NCBI RefSeq assembly: GCF_001258055.1
Contig: NZ_CVRM01000007.1
Coordinates: 1 to 47,184 of the forward strand
Direction: 5' to 3'
From: Phaeobacter italicus
Lineage (GTDB): Bacteria > Pseudomonadota > Alphaproteobacteria > Rhodobacterales > Rhodobacteraceae
Length of the DNA: 47,184 nucleotides
Shown: positions 25,081 through 33,597 of the stretch, in pieces
Numbering within the stretch: the first letter of the stretch is position 1
Layout of the letters: each line of letters starts with the position of its first letter
Notes under the pieces: model-generated
Seen by the model: only the letters and a program-made list of their open reading frames with translations
Database searches by the model: none
Told to the model about the DNA's origin: nothing
Program-made: the position numbers and the translations under genes

Positions 25081-26100
25081 GTGCCCAGCCTGCCTGTCCG
25101 CTCTCCTCAGGAATTGCTCCATCCCCGGCCCGCCGGCCTTTACTGCCCGGCGGGAGATTTCTACATCGACCCGGTTCAACCAGTTGCGCGAGCCCTGATA
25201 ACGCATGGCCACGCCGATCATGCGCGGGCCGGTCATGGCACCGTCTGGGCCAGCCGACAGACCCTCGACATCATGGCGATCCGCTACGGGGAAGATTTTT
25301 GCCAAACCCGCATACCGGTCGAAGACCGCGTGGATATCGCAGAGGTTCGGGCGACATTTACGCCGGCCGGACATGTGCTGGGGTCAATGCAAATCACGGT
25401 GGACGACGGCAACACAGCCATCACTGTTTCAGGCGACTACGCACGGGTCGACAACCCGGCCTGCGCTGCATTTGCGCTTGCGCCCTGCGATGTCTTTGTC
25501 ACCGAAGCAACCTTTGGCCTGCCCGTCTTCAATCACCCCAGTCCCCAATCAGAGGTGGAAAAGCTCCTGCGTTCGGTAGCTGCTCAACCAGATCGCTGCC
25601 ATCTCGTGGGGGCCTATGCGTTGGGAAAGGCGCAGCGTGTCATTGCCCTGCTACGGCAAGCGGGCTGGGATCGACCGATCTACATACATGGCGCCTTGCA
25701 GCGGTTGTGTGATTACCACATCGAACAGGGCATCGACCTGGGAGAGCTGCGCCCTGCAACAGTCAAACAAGGCAAGGACGCCTTTAAAGGGCAGATCATC
25801 CTTGGCCCCCCATCGGCCTTTGCAGCGACTTGGGCGCAGCGGTTTCCAGACCCGGTGATCTGCTTTGCCAGCGGTTGGATGCAGGTTCGGGCACGGGCAA
25901 GGCAACGCGGTGTTGAGCTGCCGCTGATCCTGAGCGACCATGTCGATTGGCCCGACCTGACCCGCACCATTCAAGACCTCTCTCCCCAAGAGGTTTGGGT
26001 GACACACGGACGCGAAGATGCGCTGGTACGCTGGTGCGAGCTGAACCAGATCAAGGCACGGCCCTTGCGTTTGGTCGGCTACGAAGAGGAGGCCGATTGA
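25081..26100 (+). CDS. Ligase-associated DNA exonuclease, metallo-beta-lactamase fold (TIGR04122-type)
   Basis: 339 residues from GTG 25081; no strong ribosome site is visible and the start fits family length. The N-terminal motif GLYCPAGDFYIDPVQPVARA leads into the zinc-binding HGHADHARAGH (His42, His44, Asp46, His47). Further family features are a second conserved stretch SGDYARV and VTEATFGLP. These beta-CASP-like nucleases process DNA ends and are encoded with the ATP-dependent ligase that follows. Coding sequences overlap by one base at TGATG, so the two are translated together. The Lhr-type helicase and calcineurin-like phosphoesterase, often part of the same four-gene set, are not here. 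Confidence 0.88.
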   Translation: MPSLPVRSPQELLHPRPAGLYCPAGDFYIDPVQPVARALITHGHADHARAGHGTVWASRQTLDIMAIRYGEDFCQTRIPVEDRVDIAEVRATFTPAGHVLGSMQITVDDGNTAITVSGDYARVDNPACAAFALAPCDVFVTEATFGLPVFNHPSPQSEVEKLLRSVAAQPDRCHLVGAYALGKAQRVIALLRQAGWDRPIYIHGALQRLCDYHIEQGIDLGELRPATVKQGKDAFKGQIILGPPSAFAATWAQRFPDPVICFASGWMQVRARARQRGVELPLILSDHVDWPDLTRTIQDLSPQEVWVTHGREDALVRWCELNQIKARPLRLVGYEEEAD

Positions 26101-27656
26101 TGCAGGAGTTTGCAGAGCTGCTCGAAAAACTGGCCTTCACCCCGTCGCGCAATGGCAAGATCGCCCATCTGAAACAGGCCTTCAAAACACTGCCCGACCC
26201 GGATCGCGGTCTGGCTCTTGCCGCGCTGACCGGGGATTTGGCTCTGCGCAATGTCACCCCGTCCCTGCTGCGCGGGCTTGTCGCAGACGAAACTGACCCG
26301 GAACTGTTTCGCCTTTCCTATGATTTCGTGGGGGATCTGGCGGAAACCGTGGCGTTGATCTGGCCGCACAGCACAGAACCCGAAGATCATTCGCTTAGCG
26401 AGGCAGTAGAGGAGCTGGGCAAAACCGCCAAGGCAGAATTGCCCGCACTTATCATGAGGCGGCTTTCGTCCATGACGCCAACGCAGCGCTACGCTTACCT
26501 GAAGCTTGCCACAGGCGGGTTGCGCGTGGGCGTGTCAGCTCGGCTCGCCCGGACGGCCTTGGCTCAGTTCGGCTCGGTCCCGGTCGAGGAGATCGAGGAG
26601 TTGTGGCATGGCCTTTCTGCCCCGTACCTTCCGCTTTTCCAATGGCTTGAGGGCGGGGATAAACCCGTCAACCTGGCAGCGGCCCCGTTCCGTCCGGTGA
26701 TGCTGTCTACACCCACGGATCTGGACGATCTGTCAGATCATCCCCCAGTGCAATTCGTGGCGGAATGGAAATGGGATGGCATCCGGGTTCAGGCAACAAA
26801 TGAAGGCGGCACGCGGCGGCTGTATTCCCGAACGGGCGAAGATATTTCCAACGCCTTTCCAGATGTTGTTGATGCGCTGAATTTCGAAGGCACGCTTGAC
26901 GGCGAATTGCTCATCAAACGCGGTGACACGGTGGCCCCCTTTGGCGATCTGCAAAAACGCTTGGGTCGCAAGCGGGTAGGCAAAGCAATGTTGGACAGCC
27001 ACCCAGCTGCACTGCGCGCATATGATCTGCTGCTTTGGGACGGCCGTGACATGCGCAGCCAACCGTTTGACGCGAGGCGCGCGGCCCTTGGCGACTGCAT
27101 CGCAGCGCTGAATGATCCCCGCATCGACCTGTCTGCGCTGTTGTCTTTCTCCACCTGGGACGATCTGGCCCGCCTGCGGGAAAACCCGCCCGAAAGCGTC
27201 ATCGAGGGTGTCATGATCAAACGGCGAGACAGCGCCTATATGGCGGGACGCAAGCGGGGGAATTGGTTCAAATGGAAGCGTGACCCAATGCTGGTGGACG
27301 CGGTCCTCCTTTACGCGCAACGCGGACACGGCAAGCGATCGGGGTATTATTCCGATTTCACATTCGGTGTCTGGCAAGAGGGTCAGCTGGTCCCCGTGGG
27401 CAAGGCCTATTTCGGCTTTACCGACGCGGAACTGAAGGAGCTGGATCGATTTGTCCGCAACAACACCACTGACCGTTTCGGCCCCGTGCGCGCGGTGAAA
27501 CCTGAACTGGTTGTTGAAGTCGCCTTCGAAGGGCTGAACGCATCCAGCCGACATAAAAGCGGTGTCGCCATGCGATTTCCACGCATCAACCGGATCAGAA
27601 CAGACAAACCCGCAGCAGAGGCGGGAACTTTGGAAGAGTTGAAAGCATTTCTATAG
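26100..27656 (+). CDS. ATP-dependent DNA ligase (cisplatin-response ligase type)
   Basis: 518 residues from ATG 26100, overlapping the exonuclease stop by one base; the upstream in-frame extension from 25947 lies inside that gene. An N-terminal helical DNA-binding domain (about 1-190) is followed by the adenylation domain with motif I EWKWDGIR, catalytic Lys224. The nucleotidyl transferase motifs TLDGELL (motif III region) and EGVMIKRRDSAY (motif IV) follow, as does NWFKWKRDP (motif V). The OB-fold at the C-terminus contains VEVAFEGLN. It belongs to the family of bacterial ATP-dependent ligases that resist crosslink damage and is a repair ligase, not the replicative NAD-dependent one. Acts with the exonuclease in DNA-end processing. 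Confidence 0.92.
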   Translation: MQEFAELLEKLAFTPSRNGKIAHLKQAFKTLPDPDRGLALAALTGDLALRNVTPSLLRGLVADETDPELFRLSYDFVGDLAETVALIWPHSTEPEDHSLSEAVEELGKTAKAELPALIMRRLSSMTPTQRYAYLKLATGGLRVGVSARLARTALAQFGSVPVEEIEELWHGLSAPYLPLFQWLEGGDKPVNLAAAPFRPVMLSTPTDLDDLSDHPPVQFVAEWKWDGIRVQATNEGGTRRLYSRTGEDISNAFPDVVDALNFEGTLDGELLIKRGDTVAPFGDLQKRLGRKRVGKAMLDSHPAALRAYDLLLWDGRDMRSQPFDARRAALGDCIAALNDPRIDLSALLSFSTWDDLARLRENPPESVIEGVMIKRRDSAYMAGRKRGNWFKWKRDPMLVDAVLLYAQRGHGKRSGYYSDFTFGVWQEGQLVPVGKAYFGFTDAELKELDRFVRNNTTDRFGPVRAVKPELVVEVAFEGLNASSRHKSGVAMRFPRINRIRTDKPAAEAGTLEELKAFL

Positions 27657-27696
27657 GAACCGCGCTCTGCCGCGCCGGACTGGATTGGATACCGTC

Positions 27697-28404
27697 ATGA
27701 ACTCTCGCCATCTTGCCTATCTGACATTGGTGCTCGCGATCTGTTTTGCCGCAGCGCCGCTGGTCACGTCCCCGTTCACCGGGTTCACGGCCGATCAACT
27801 GCCGAACTACCAACCGGACCCCGTAATCCAGCCAGCAGGTTGGGCATTTTCAATATGGGGTGTGATCTATCTGTGGCTGGTTGTCGGCTCAGTTTACGGG
27901 GCAATCCGGGCAAGCGATCATCCCCATTGGGATGACATGCGCAAACCCTTGGCGGTGAGCCTTCTTCTTGGCGTTTTCTGGCTCTGGGCTGCCAACACCT
28001 CCCCGATCCTGGCAACAGTGATGATCCTGGTAATGGCCGGAACCGCCATCATGGCCACCCTCCGCGCCCGTGACGAAGATCGTCTGTGGCGTCGCGGTCC
28101 CGTCGGGCTTTATGCAGGTTGGCTAACCGCCGCCTCGGCAGTCTCTGTCAGCATTGTGCTTCCGGGCTACGGCGTTGTTGCGCCCCTGACAGCGGGAGTC
28201 GTCGCGCTGTTGGTCGCATTGGGCGTTGCGCTTTGGGTGCAGGCGCGCAGTCCTGACGCCCTCAGCTATGCCGTGGCCGTATGCTGGGCGCTCGCCGGGA
28301 TCTTCATCGACCAGTGGAACGGCGGTAACGTTCTTGTCCTTGGGCTGGCGGCGATCGGATTTATCATGATTGCACTACGGGCGCTGTTTGCGGCCCGTAG
28401 CTGA
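27697..28404 (+). CDS. TspO-related tryptophan-rich membrane protein
   Basis: 235 residues with about eight hydrophobic segments, longer than classical TspO (about 160 residues, five helices). The QPAGWAFSIWGVIYLWLVVG segment resembles the TspO/MBR motif PPGW with following Trp-rich helices, and Trp recurs through the chain. Proteins of this length are commonly called tryptophan-rich sensory protein. A possible ligand (porphyrin, sterol or other) is not inferable. ATG 27697 is taken as start; the ribosome site is weak and an in-frame TTG at 27685 exists. The MerR gene follows convergently 11 bp away. Confidence 0.65.
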   Translation: MNSRHLAYLTLVLAICFAAAPLVTSPFTGFTADQLPNYQPDPVIQPAGWAFSIWGVIYLWLVVGSVYGAIRASDHPHWDDMRKPLAVSLLLGVFWLWAANTSPILATVMILVMAGTAIMATLRARDEDRLWRRGPVGLYAGWLTAASAVSVSIVLPGYGVVAPLTAGVVALLVALGVALWVQARSPDALSYAVAVCWALAGIFIDQWNGGNVLVLGLAAIGFIMIALRALFAARS

Positions 28405-28415
28405 ACCACAACACA

Positions 28416-28844
28416 TCAGCCGCCGATCTCTTCGTGGTTTGTCAGGCATTCCGAATGATCGCGCAGAACTTCCAGAACGCGACAATCTGCGACCAGACCG
28501 CCCGCGCACTCCGAAATCATCCGTTCCAGCTCGGTCTGTAGCGCCTGGAGGCGGGCAATGCGCTCTGCAACTTGTTTCAACTGCCGCCGCGCGATGGAAT
28601 CTGCATCAGAACAGGACTGACCGGGGCGGTCTGCCAGATCCAGCAGCTCGCGGATCGCCTCTAAGCCGAACCCCAACTGGCGGGCGTGACGGATAAATGA
28701 CAGGCGGTCCAGGTCCGAAGCCGCATAGCGGCGCTGGCCCCCTGCTGTTCGGCCTGCCTCGGGCATGAGGCCGATCTGCTCGTAATACCGAATGGTCTGG
28801 ACCTTTGTCCCGGTTCGTTTTGCCAAAGCGCCGATGCTGAACAT
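28416..28844 (-). CDS. MerR family regulator, heavy-metal type
   Basis: 142 residues. The N-terminal winged helix begins FSIGALAKRTGTKVQTIRYYEQIGL, typical of the MerR family, followed by RRYAASDLDRLSFIRHARQLGF. A long dimerisation helix and a C-terminal set of cysteines (Cys in GQSCSD, then SECAGGLVADCRVLEVL and SECL) suggest a CadR/ZntR/PbrR-like divalent metal sensor. The target gene, usually an efflux ATPase, is not adjacent. A dyad upstream (28859-28873) may be its own operator. Its ATG at 28844 has no obvious alternative. Confidence 0.85.
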   Translation of the reverse strand: MFSIGALAKRTGTKVQTIRYYEQIGLMPEAGRTAGGQRRYAASDLDRLSFIRHARQLGFGLEAIRELLDLADRPGQSCSDADSIARRQLKQVAERIARLQALQTELERMISECAGGLVADCRVLEVLRDHSECLTNHEEIGG

Positions 28845-28858
28845 TGCCCCTCACAAAT

Positions 28859-28873
28859 CTACATATACTGTAG
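28859..28873. promoter_or_regulatory. Dyad before the MerR gene, candidate MerR operator
   Basis: On the plus strand CTACA (28859-28863), TATAC spacer, TGTAG (28869-28873); on the minus strand CTACA-GTATA-TGTAG. Arms extend to 8 nt with one mismatch (AAGCTACA / TGTAGATT on the minus strand). Placement 15 bp before the start codon fits a MerR-type promoter dyad, but I cannot assign the -35 and -10 boxes with certainty. Confidence 0.55.
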
Positions 28874-28975
28874 CTTTAACAGCCCCCTTCCCCCGACACC
28901 AGCCAAAGACCTTTGCCGCAATGGAAAAGGGCGACCCACGGGCCGCCCTCTGTTTCCTCGCATCTCAACCGGTGG

Positions 28976-29758
28976 CTAGGCCGCAGCGACCCCGGGACGT
29001 TTGCCAAGGATGATCATGCTCAGCAGGTCGTCGTCTGTCACATCGTCGATGTCGACGGTTCCAACCAGCTGGCCGTTTTTCATCACAGAGGCGCGGTCAC
29101 ACAGTTCCATAACCGCGTTGACATCGTGGTCGATCAGAAAGATCCCGATCCCCTGCGCCTTGAGCTGTTGGATCAACTCCGCCACCATTTGCGTCTCATG
29201 CGGGCCGAGCGCGGCTGTGGGCTCATCCATGATCAGGATCTTGGCGTTGAAATAAACCGCCCGCGCAATCGCCACCGACTGACGCTGACCACCCGACAAG
29301 GCAGAGACCGGCTCGGAGAACTTTTGAAAGTTCGGGTTGAGCCGATGCATGATCTTGCGGCACTCGGCCTCCATCGCGGAGTCGTCCACCAGCCCGAAGG
29401 GGGTGGTCAGCTCTCGTCCCAGAAACAGGTTCGAGGCTGCATCGAGGTTATCCGCCAAGGCAAGTGTTTGGTAGATCGTCTCGATGTTGTGGGCGCGCGC
29501 GTCGCGGGGGTTTGTGATTTCAACCTTGTTGCCGTTCACCCGGATCTCGCCGGTATCCATCTGATAGGCGCCCGACAGGATCTTGATAAGGGTGGATTTC
29601 CCGGCGCCGTTATGGCCCAGCAATCCGACGACCTCGCCGGGATAGAGATCGACACTGACGTGATCCACCGCCTTGATGCCTCCAAAGGAAATGGAGATGT
29701 CCTTCATTTCGACCAGCGGAGTGGCGCCAGAGGCGCGCAGTTCTTTTGCGTTGCTCAT
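28976..29758 (-). CDS. Sugar ABC transporter ATP-binding protein (single ATPase domain)
   Basis: 260 residues. Walker A GHNGAGKS, ABC signature LSGGQRQ, Walker B ILIMDEPTAALG and switch His in LIDHDV are all intact. Monosaccharide ATPases such as XylG or RbsA usually carry two such domains (about 500 residues). This one has only one, as in FrcA-type transporters, so it would act as a homodimer. Its start codon overlaps the permease stop (TAATG), so it is translated with it. Energises uptake of the sugar delivered by the XylF-like protein. Third of the operon xylF, xylH, ATPase read on the minus strand. Confidence 0.88.
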   Translation of the reverse strand: MSNAKELRASGATPLVEMKDISISFGGIKAVDHVSVDLYPGEVVGLLGHNGAGKSTLIKILSGAYQMDTGEIRVNGNKVEITNPRDARAHNIETIYQTLALADNLDAASNLFLGRELTTPFGLVDDSAMEAECRKIMHRLNPNFQKFSEPVSALSGGQRQSVAIARAVYFNAKILIMDEPTAALGPHETQMVAELIQQLKAQGIGIFLIDHDVNAVMELCDRASVMKNGQLVGTVDIDDVTDDDLLSMIILGKRPGVAAA

Positions 29759-31056
29759 TACCGTGCCCCCAGACGTTTGCGATAGACGATGTCGATCCAG
29801 ACCGCTGCAACCAACACGGTCCCAACCACGATGTTCTGGAACGGCGCGTCCACCCCGACCATGGCCATGCCCGACTGAAGGCTCTGCATGATGAGCGCGC
29901 CCAGAATGGCCCCATAGATTGTGCCAAAACCACCTGCCAATGCGGTGCCACCAATGACCGCAGCCGCAATGACGCGCAGTTCATCGAGTGTCCCGATATC
30001 ATTGGAGTGATTGGCCAGACGAGCAGAGGCCACAACAGCGGACAACGCACAGAGGAACCCCATGAGGGCAAAGATCTTGACTGTCAGCATGCGGGTGTTG
30101 ATGCCGGACAGTTCCGCTGCATCGGGATTGCCGCCAGTGGCAAAGATATAGCGGCCAAAACGGGTGCGACGCGCAACGATGGTCATGACCACTGCCGTGG
30201 CGATCAGGATCAGAACAGAAACGGGCAGACCATAGCCGACAACCAGACCCTCGGGCATGGTTTCCCCCTGGGCTTCCAGCATGCGCTTCAGGCGGCGAGC
30301 GGGGATCTGATAGGCGTTCAGGATCGCGACAAAGCCAAGGATGGACCCTGCGATAATCATCGCCATGACAGCCTCAGCCCAGGCGGGCTTCACCGGGAAC
30401 CCATGCCCCTGCTTTGCCCGGCGGCTGTTCCAGAGCGCCGCAAGTGCAAGAACCGTCGCGACAATTCCAACAGCCCAGCTCAATGTGGTGCCAAGCGTGC
30501 CGGAGGTGCCCCCGAACACCAGAAAATTCGCGTCCAGTGGGCCAATTGTCTGACCATCGGTCAGGTACCAGGCGACGTTGCGCCAGACCAGAAAACCACC
30601 GAGGGTCACGATAAAGGCAGGGATTGTCAGAAATCCGACCATCCACCCCTGAAAGGCACCAATCGCCGTCCCAACTGCGAGACCAACGATGATGGTCAGG
30701 ATCCAGGTCAGCGGGTGATTGAGCCCCATGCCAAGCATGTCGGGCAGGATCTCTGTCTGAACCACTGCCATCACTGCCGAACAGGTCGCCAGCAGGGCAC
30801 CAACGCTCAGGTCGATGTTGCGTGTCACGATCACAAACACCATTCCCGTTGCCATGATGGCAACCGACACGGTTTGAATGGTCAGGTTAAAGATGTTGCG
30901 CGGCGTCAGAAAACGCCCGTCCGTCAGGATGTTGAATCCAATACAGAGGATGACAAAGGCACCGATCATACCCAATAGCCGCATGTCCAGTTCCAGCTGC
31001 TGGAACAGGCCACGTTTGCTTTGTGCGGGGATCGGCTGAGACGTGGTTTCGGTCAT
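29758..31056 (-). CDS. xylH: Sugar ABC transporter permease, XylH-like
   Basis: 432 residues, longer than RbsC (about 320) and of the length of XylH-type permeases. About ten or more hydrophobic segments, with typical motifs of BPD_transp_2 sugar permeases (NIFNLTIQTVSVAIMATGMV, DLSVGALLA, ELSGINTR, VIGGTALAGGFGTIYGAILG). Start ATG 31056 lacks a strong ribosome site and depends on the upstream hairpin region. Partner of XylF and the single-domain ATPase; xylose or a similar sugar is suggested by XylF likeness, but the ligand is not proven. Stop and start of the next gene overlap by one base. Confidence 0.88.
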   Translation of the reverse strand: MTETTSQPIPAQSKRGLFQQLELDMRLLGMIGAFVILCIGFNILTDGRFLTPRNIFNLTIQTVSVAIMATGMVFVIVTRNIDLSVGALLATCSAVMAVVQTEILPDMLGMGLNHPLTWILTIIVGLAVGTAIGAFQGWMVGFLTIPAFIVTLGGFLVWRNVAWYLTDGQTIGPLDANFLVFGGTSGTLGTTLSWAVGIVATVLALAALWNSRRAKQGHGFPVKPAWAEAVMAMIIAGSILGFVAILNAYQIPARRLKRMLEAQGETMPEGLVVGYGLPVSVLILIATAVVMTIVARRTRFGRYIFATGGNPDAAELSGINTRMLTVKIFALMGFLCALSAVVASARLANHSNDIGTLDELRVIAAAVIGGTALAGGFGTIYGAILGALIMQSLQSGMAMVGVDAPFQNIVVGTVLVAAVWIDIVYRKRLGAR

Positions 31057-31140
31057 GTCCGAACTCCAGTGATCAGCAGTATCTTTCTAGCACGCAATGA
31101 CCATAACACAGACAGGCCGATCACGCACCGGGTGGAGGAT

Positions 31141-31167
31141 GTGGAGACCCCCAACCGGGGTCCCCAC
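31141..31167 (-). ncRNA. Strong hairpin between xylF and xylH, transcript-processing/attenuation element
   Basis: GTGGAGACCCC (31141-31151) and GGGGTCCCCAC (31157-31167) form an 11-bp stem with a 5-nt loop; in the minus-strand transcript the one mismatch becomes a G-U wobble. It starts 8 nt after the xylF stop and has no U tract. Such intercistronic stem-loops protect the upstream binding-protein mRNA and partly stop transcription, so xylF is expressed above xylH. Function is inferred. Confidence 0.6.
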
Positions 31168-31175
31168 TGGAAGTA

Positions 31176-32201
31176 TCAGTTACAGGGTGCCGGACCGTTG
31201 GTCACACCTTGGCAAAGCGCGTCCTTGGTGATCCAGCCTGCATCCACAACCACAGTCAGGTTGTCCGCGGTCACCGGGATCGGCTCCAGGAAACGGGCTG
31301 TCAGCTCGGTGCCAGAGGGAGACGTCCAGGCCGCGCCGCCGTCCACTGCGGACATGTCAGCACCTTCCGCCATTTGAACGGCAATTTCCGCAGCAGCCTT
31401 GCCGAGGTCACGGGCATCTTTCCAAACCGATACGGTCTGAGTGCCTTTTGCAACGCGGTTCAATGCGGCGTGGTCACCATCCTGGCCGGATACGGGGATG
31501 CCTTCCATGCCCTGTGCAGTCAGCGCTGCAACAACACCACCGGCAGTACCATCATTGGACGCGATGACCGCATCGACGGCATTGTCATTGGCGGTCAGGA
31601 TCTGCTCCATGTTGCGCTGAGCATTCGCAGGCAGCCAGCCATCGGTATAGGCTTCGCCAACGATCTTGATGTCACCACTGTCAACGGCGGCCTGGATCAC
31701 CTCCTGCTGACCGCCGCGCAGGAAGTCGGCGTTCGGATCAGTGGGCGAGCCCTTGATCATGACGTAGTTGCCACTGGGCTGGGCCTCAAGAACGGCGCGG
31801 GCCTGCATGCGACCAACTTCGATGTTGTCAAATGTCAGGTAGAACGCACGACCATCTTCGATCAGGCGGTCATAGGCGACAACCGGGATACCCTCGTCTG
31901 CAGCAGCCTCAACTGCCGGACCAATGGCCTGCGCGTCCTGCGCGAGGATGATCAGAGCGTCGACGCCCTGTGCGATCAGGCTTTCGACATCAGACAGCTG
32001 TTTGGCGGACGACGATTGCGCATCAGCCGAAACATAGGTCGCCCCCTTGGCGTCCAAAGCGGCCTTGATGGCGGCTTCGTCGGTCTTCCAGCGCTCTTCC
32101 TGAAAATTGGACCAGCTCACGCCTACGGTGATGCCGTCCGCAAATGCCATGCTGGCTGTTGCCGCAAAGGCGATGGCGGAAATTCCACTCAAAAGTTTCA
32201 T
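31176..32201 (-). CDS. xylF: Periplasmic sugar-binding protein, XylF-like
   Basis: 341 residues. Signal peptide (about 1-21, ending SMAFA). The mature chain aligns well with E. coli Xyl[62 protein letters not shown]-like ASNDGTAGG and SGQDGD. XylF binds D-xylose, so xylose or a related pentose is the likely ligand. Start ATG 32201 with GGAGGAAC 5-6 nt upstream. First gene of the transporter operon, with a divergent ROK regulator whose start is 181 bp away. Palindrome 32279-32313 lies between the two. Confidence 0.9.
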   Translation of the reverse strand: MKLLSGISAIAFAATASMAFADGITVGVSWSNFQEERWKTDEAAIKAALDAKGATYVSADAQSSSAKQLSDVESLIAQGVDALIILAQDAQAIGPAVEAAADEGIPVVAYDRLIEDGRAFYLTFDNIEVGRMQARAVLEAQPSGNYVMIKGSPTDPNADFLRGGQQEVIQAAVDSGDIKIVGEAYTDGWLPANAQRNMEQILTANDNAVDAVIASNDGTAGGVVAALTAQGMEGIPVSGQDGDHAALNRVAKGTQTVSVWKDARDLGKAAAEIAVQMAEGADMSAVDGGAAWTSPSGTELTARFLEPIPVTADNLTVVVDAGWITKDALCQGVTNGPAPCN

Positions 32202-32278
32202 TCTTAGTTCCTCCCTCGGATCTGGTTGGACTGCCTAGAGCTCCGTTCCTCTCTGAGCCTGTCCGCCTGATATCCCTA

Positions 32279-32313
32279 ACATTATTTTTTTTGAAACTCA
32301 AATTAAATAATGT
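32279..32313. promoter_or_regulatory. 35-bp interrupted palindrome, candidate ROK operator for xylF and ROK gene
   Basis: Centred on 32296. ACATTATTT (32279-32287) mirrors AAATAATGT (32305-32313), and an inner TTTGA (32290-32294) mirrors TCAAA (32298-32302). Of 17 symmetric pairs, 14 match. Its core is nearly the same as a palindrome before galM (37545-37569), with the right half CT[C/G]AAATTAAAT in the same register. The AT-rich form resembles XylR/ROK operators. Confidence 0.75.
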
Positions 32314-32382
32314 ATCCTGATTGAAGGGAGCAGGTTACAGCGCATCGAAATTCGCGTAGGTAGCTGAAAAGGGAGGAAAACC

Positions 32383-33597
32383 GTGGCTAAGTCAGTCAAG
32401 CTGTCCCATTCGGACGAACTGCGTGAAAGCAGCCGCCAACAGGTGTTTGATGCCATTCGCGAGGCGGGGCAGATCGCTCGAATCGACATTGCGCAGGTAA
32501 CACGGATCAGCCCGGCAACGGTGACAGCCATTACCGCAGACCTGATCGCAGCAGGGCTGATCGAAGAGGTAAGCCCGGACATTTCACGCGGAGCCAAACG
32601 CGGACGCCCCCGTGTCGCACTGAAAATCCGCGGCGATGCCCACACGATTGCCGGTATGAAACTGTCCCATCACGCGATTACGACGCTGATCACCGACTTT
32701 GAAGGGGCCGAGCTGGTCTGCCACGAAATCCCCCTTCCCGGCGGCCAGCTTGACCCGGATGCCCTGTGCGAAAAGATTGTCACCGCACTCGATGAAAGCT
32801 GCGCCCAGGGCGGCCTTGAGCGTCAACAGATCTCAGGCCTTGCGATCGGAATGGCTGGGGTGATGGATGCGGATCGCAATTTCGTCTACTGGTCCTCCTC
32901 GCTCAACGTGCGCAACATTGATTTCGGAAGTTACCTCGCCCGTTATCTTTCGATCCCTGTATTCATCGACAATGATGCAAACCTGGTCGCCAAGGCAGAG
33001 TTGTTGTTTGGCGAGGGGGACAAGCGCAGCAACTTCGTGGTTGTCACGGTAGAGCATGGCGTTGGTATGGGGATTGTCATCGACAATCAGATCTACCGAG
33101 GCGCGCGTGGCTGCGGCGCAGAATTTGGCCATACCAAGGTCCAACTGGAAGGAGCCCTGTGTCAGTGCGGACAGCGCGGCTGTCTTGAGGCCTATGTCGG
33201 CGACTACGCCCTTTTGCGCGAAGCCAATGTGACCAGCGGGGTAGAGCGCCACAAGGATCTTGCCTCTCTTTATGCCGCGCGTGAGGCTGGCGACATCATG
33301 GCCCAATCGACGCTTGACCGGGCCGGGCGCATGTTTGCGATGGGGCTGGCCAATGTGGTGAACATCTTTGACCCGCAGATGATCCTGCTTGCCGGTGCTC
33401 AACTGGCCTTTGGCTACCTGTCTTCAGACAAGGTCGTTCACGAAATGCGGCGATCTGTGCTGCAGGTAGACGGCCCCCTGCCAGAGGTCCGCGTCCATGG
33501 TTGGGGCAACAAGATGTGGGCCAAGGGCGCAGCCGCTCACGCAATCGAAGAAATTTCTGCCCTGCGCATCCGAGAGGTGTCTGGTCATGCGGTTTAA
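32383..33597 (+). CDS. ROK family transcriptional regulator (XylR/NagC-like)
   Basis: 404 residues from GTG 32383, with GGGAGGAAAACC just before it. An N-terminal helix-turn-helix (about 18-65, IDIAQVTRISPATVTAITAD) is followed by a ROK kinase-like domain. The ROK zinc-binding motif CQCGQRGC is at about 260, and GARGCGAEFGH precedes it. A regulatory member rather than a sugar kinase because of the HTH. Divergent from xylF, so it probably represses the transporter and its own gene through the intervening palindrome. Its coding region overlaps the CRTAC1-type gene that follows by 11 bp, tying that gene to sugar control. Confidence 0.9.
   Translation: MAKSVKLSHSDELRESSRQQVFDAIREAGQIARIDIAQVTRISPATVTAITADLIAAGLIEEVSPDISRGAKRGRPRVALKIRGDAHTIAGMKLSHHAITTLITDFEGAELVCHEIPLPGGQLDPDALCEKIVTALDESCAQGGLERQQISGLAIGMAGVMDADRNFVYWSSSLNVRNIDFGSYLARYLSIPVFIDNDANLVAKAELLFGEGDKRSNFVVVTVEHGVGMGIVIDNQIYRGARGCGAEFGHTKVQLEGALCQCGQRGCLEAYVGDYALLREANVTSGVERHKDLASLYAAREAGDIMAQSTLDRAGRMFAMGLANVVNIFDPQMILLAGAQLAFGYLSSDKVVHEMRRSVLQVDGPLPEVRVHGWGNKMWAKGAAAHAIEEISALRIREVSGHAV

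Noticed and set aside
29746-30978. Long open frame on the plus strand (410 codons)
   Set aside because: Antisense to the xylH permease; the composition (His/Gln/Asp/Gly-rich) is that of a shadow frame.
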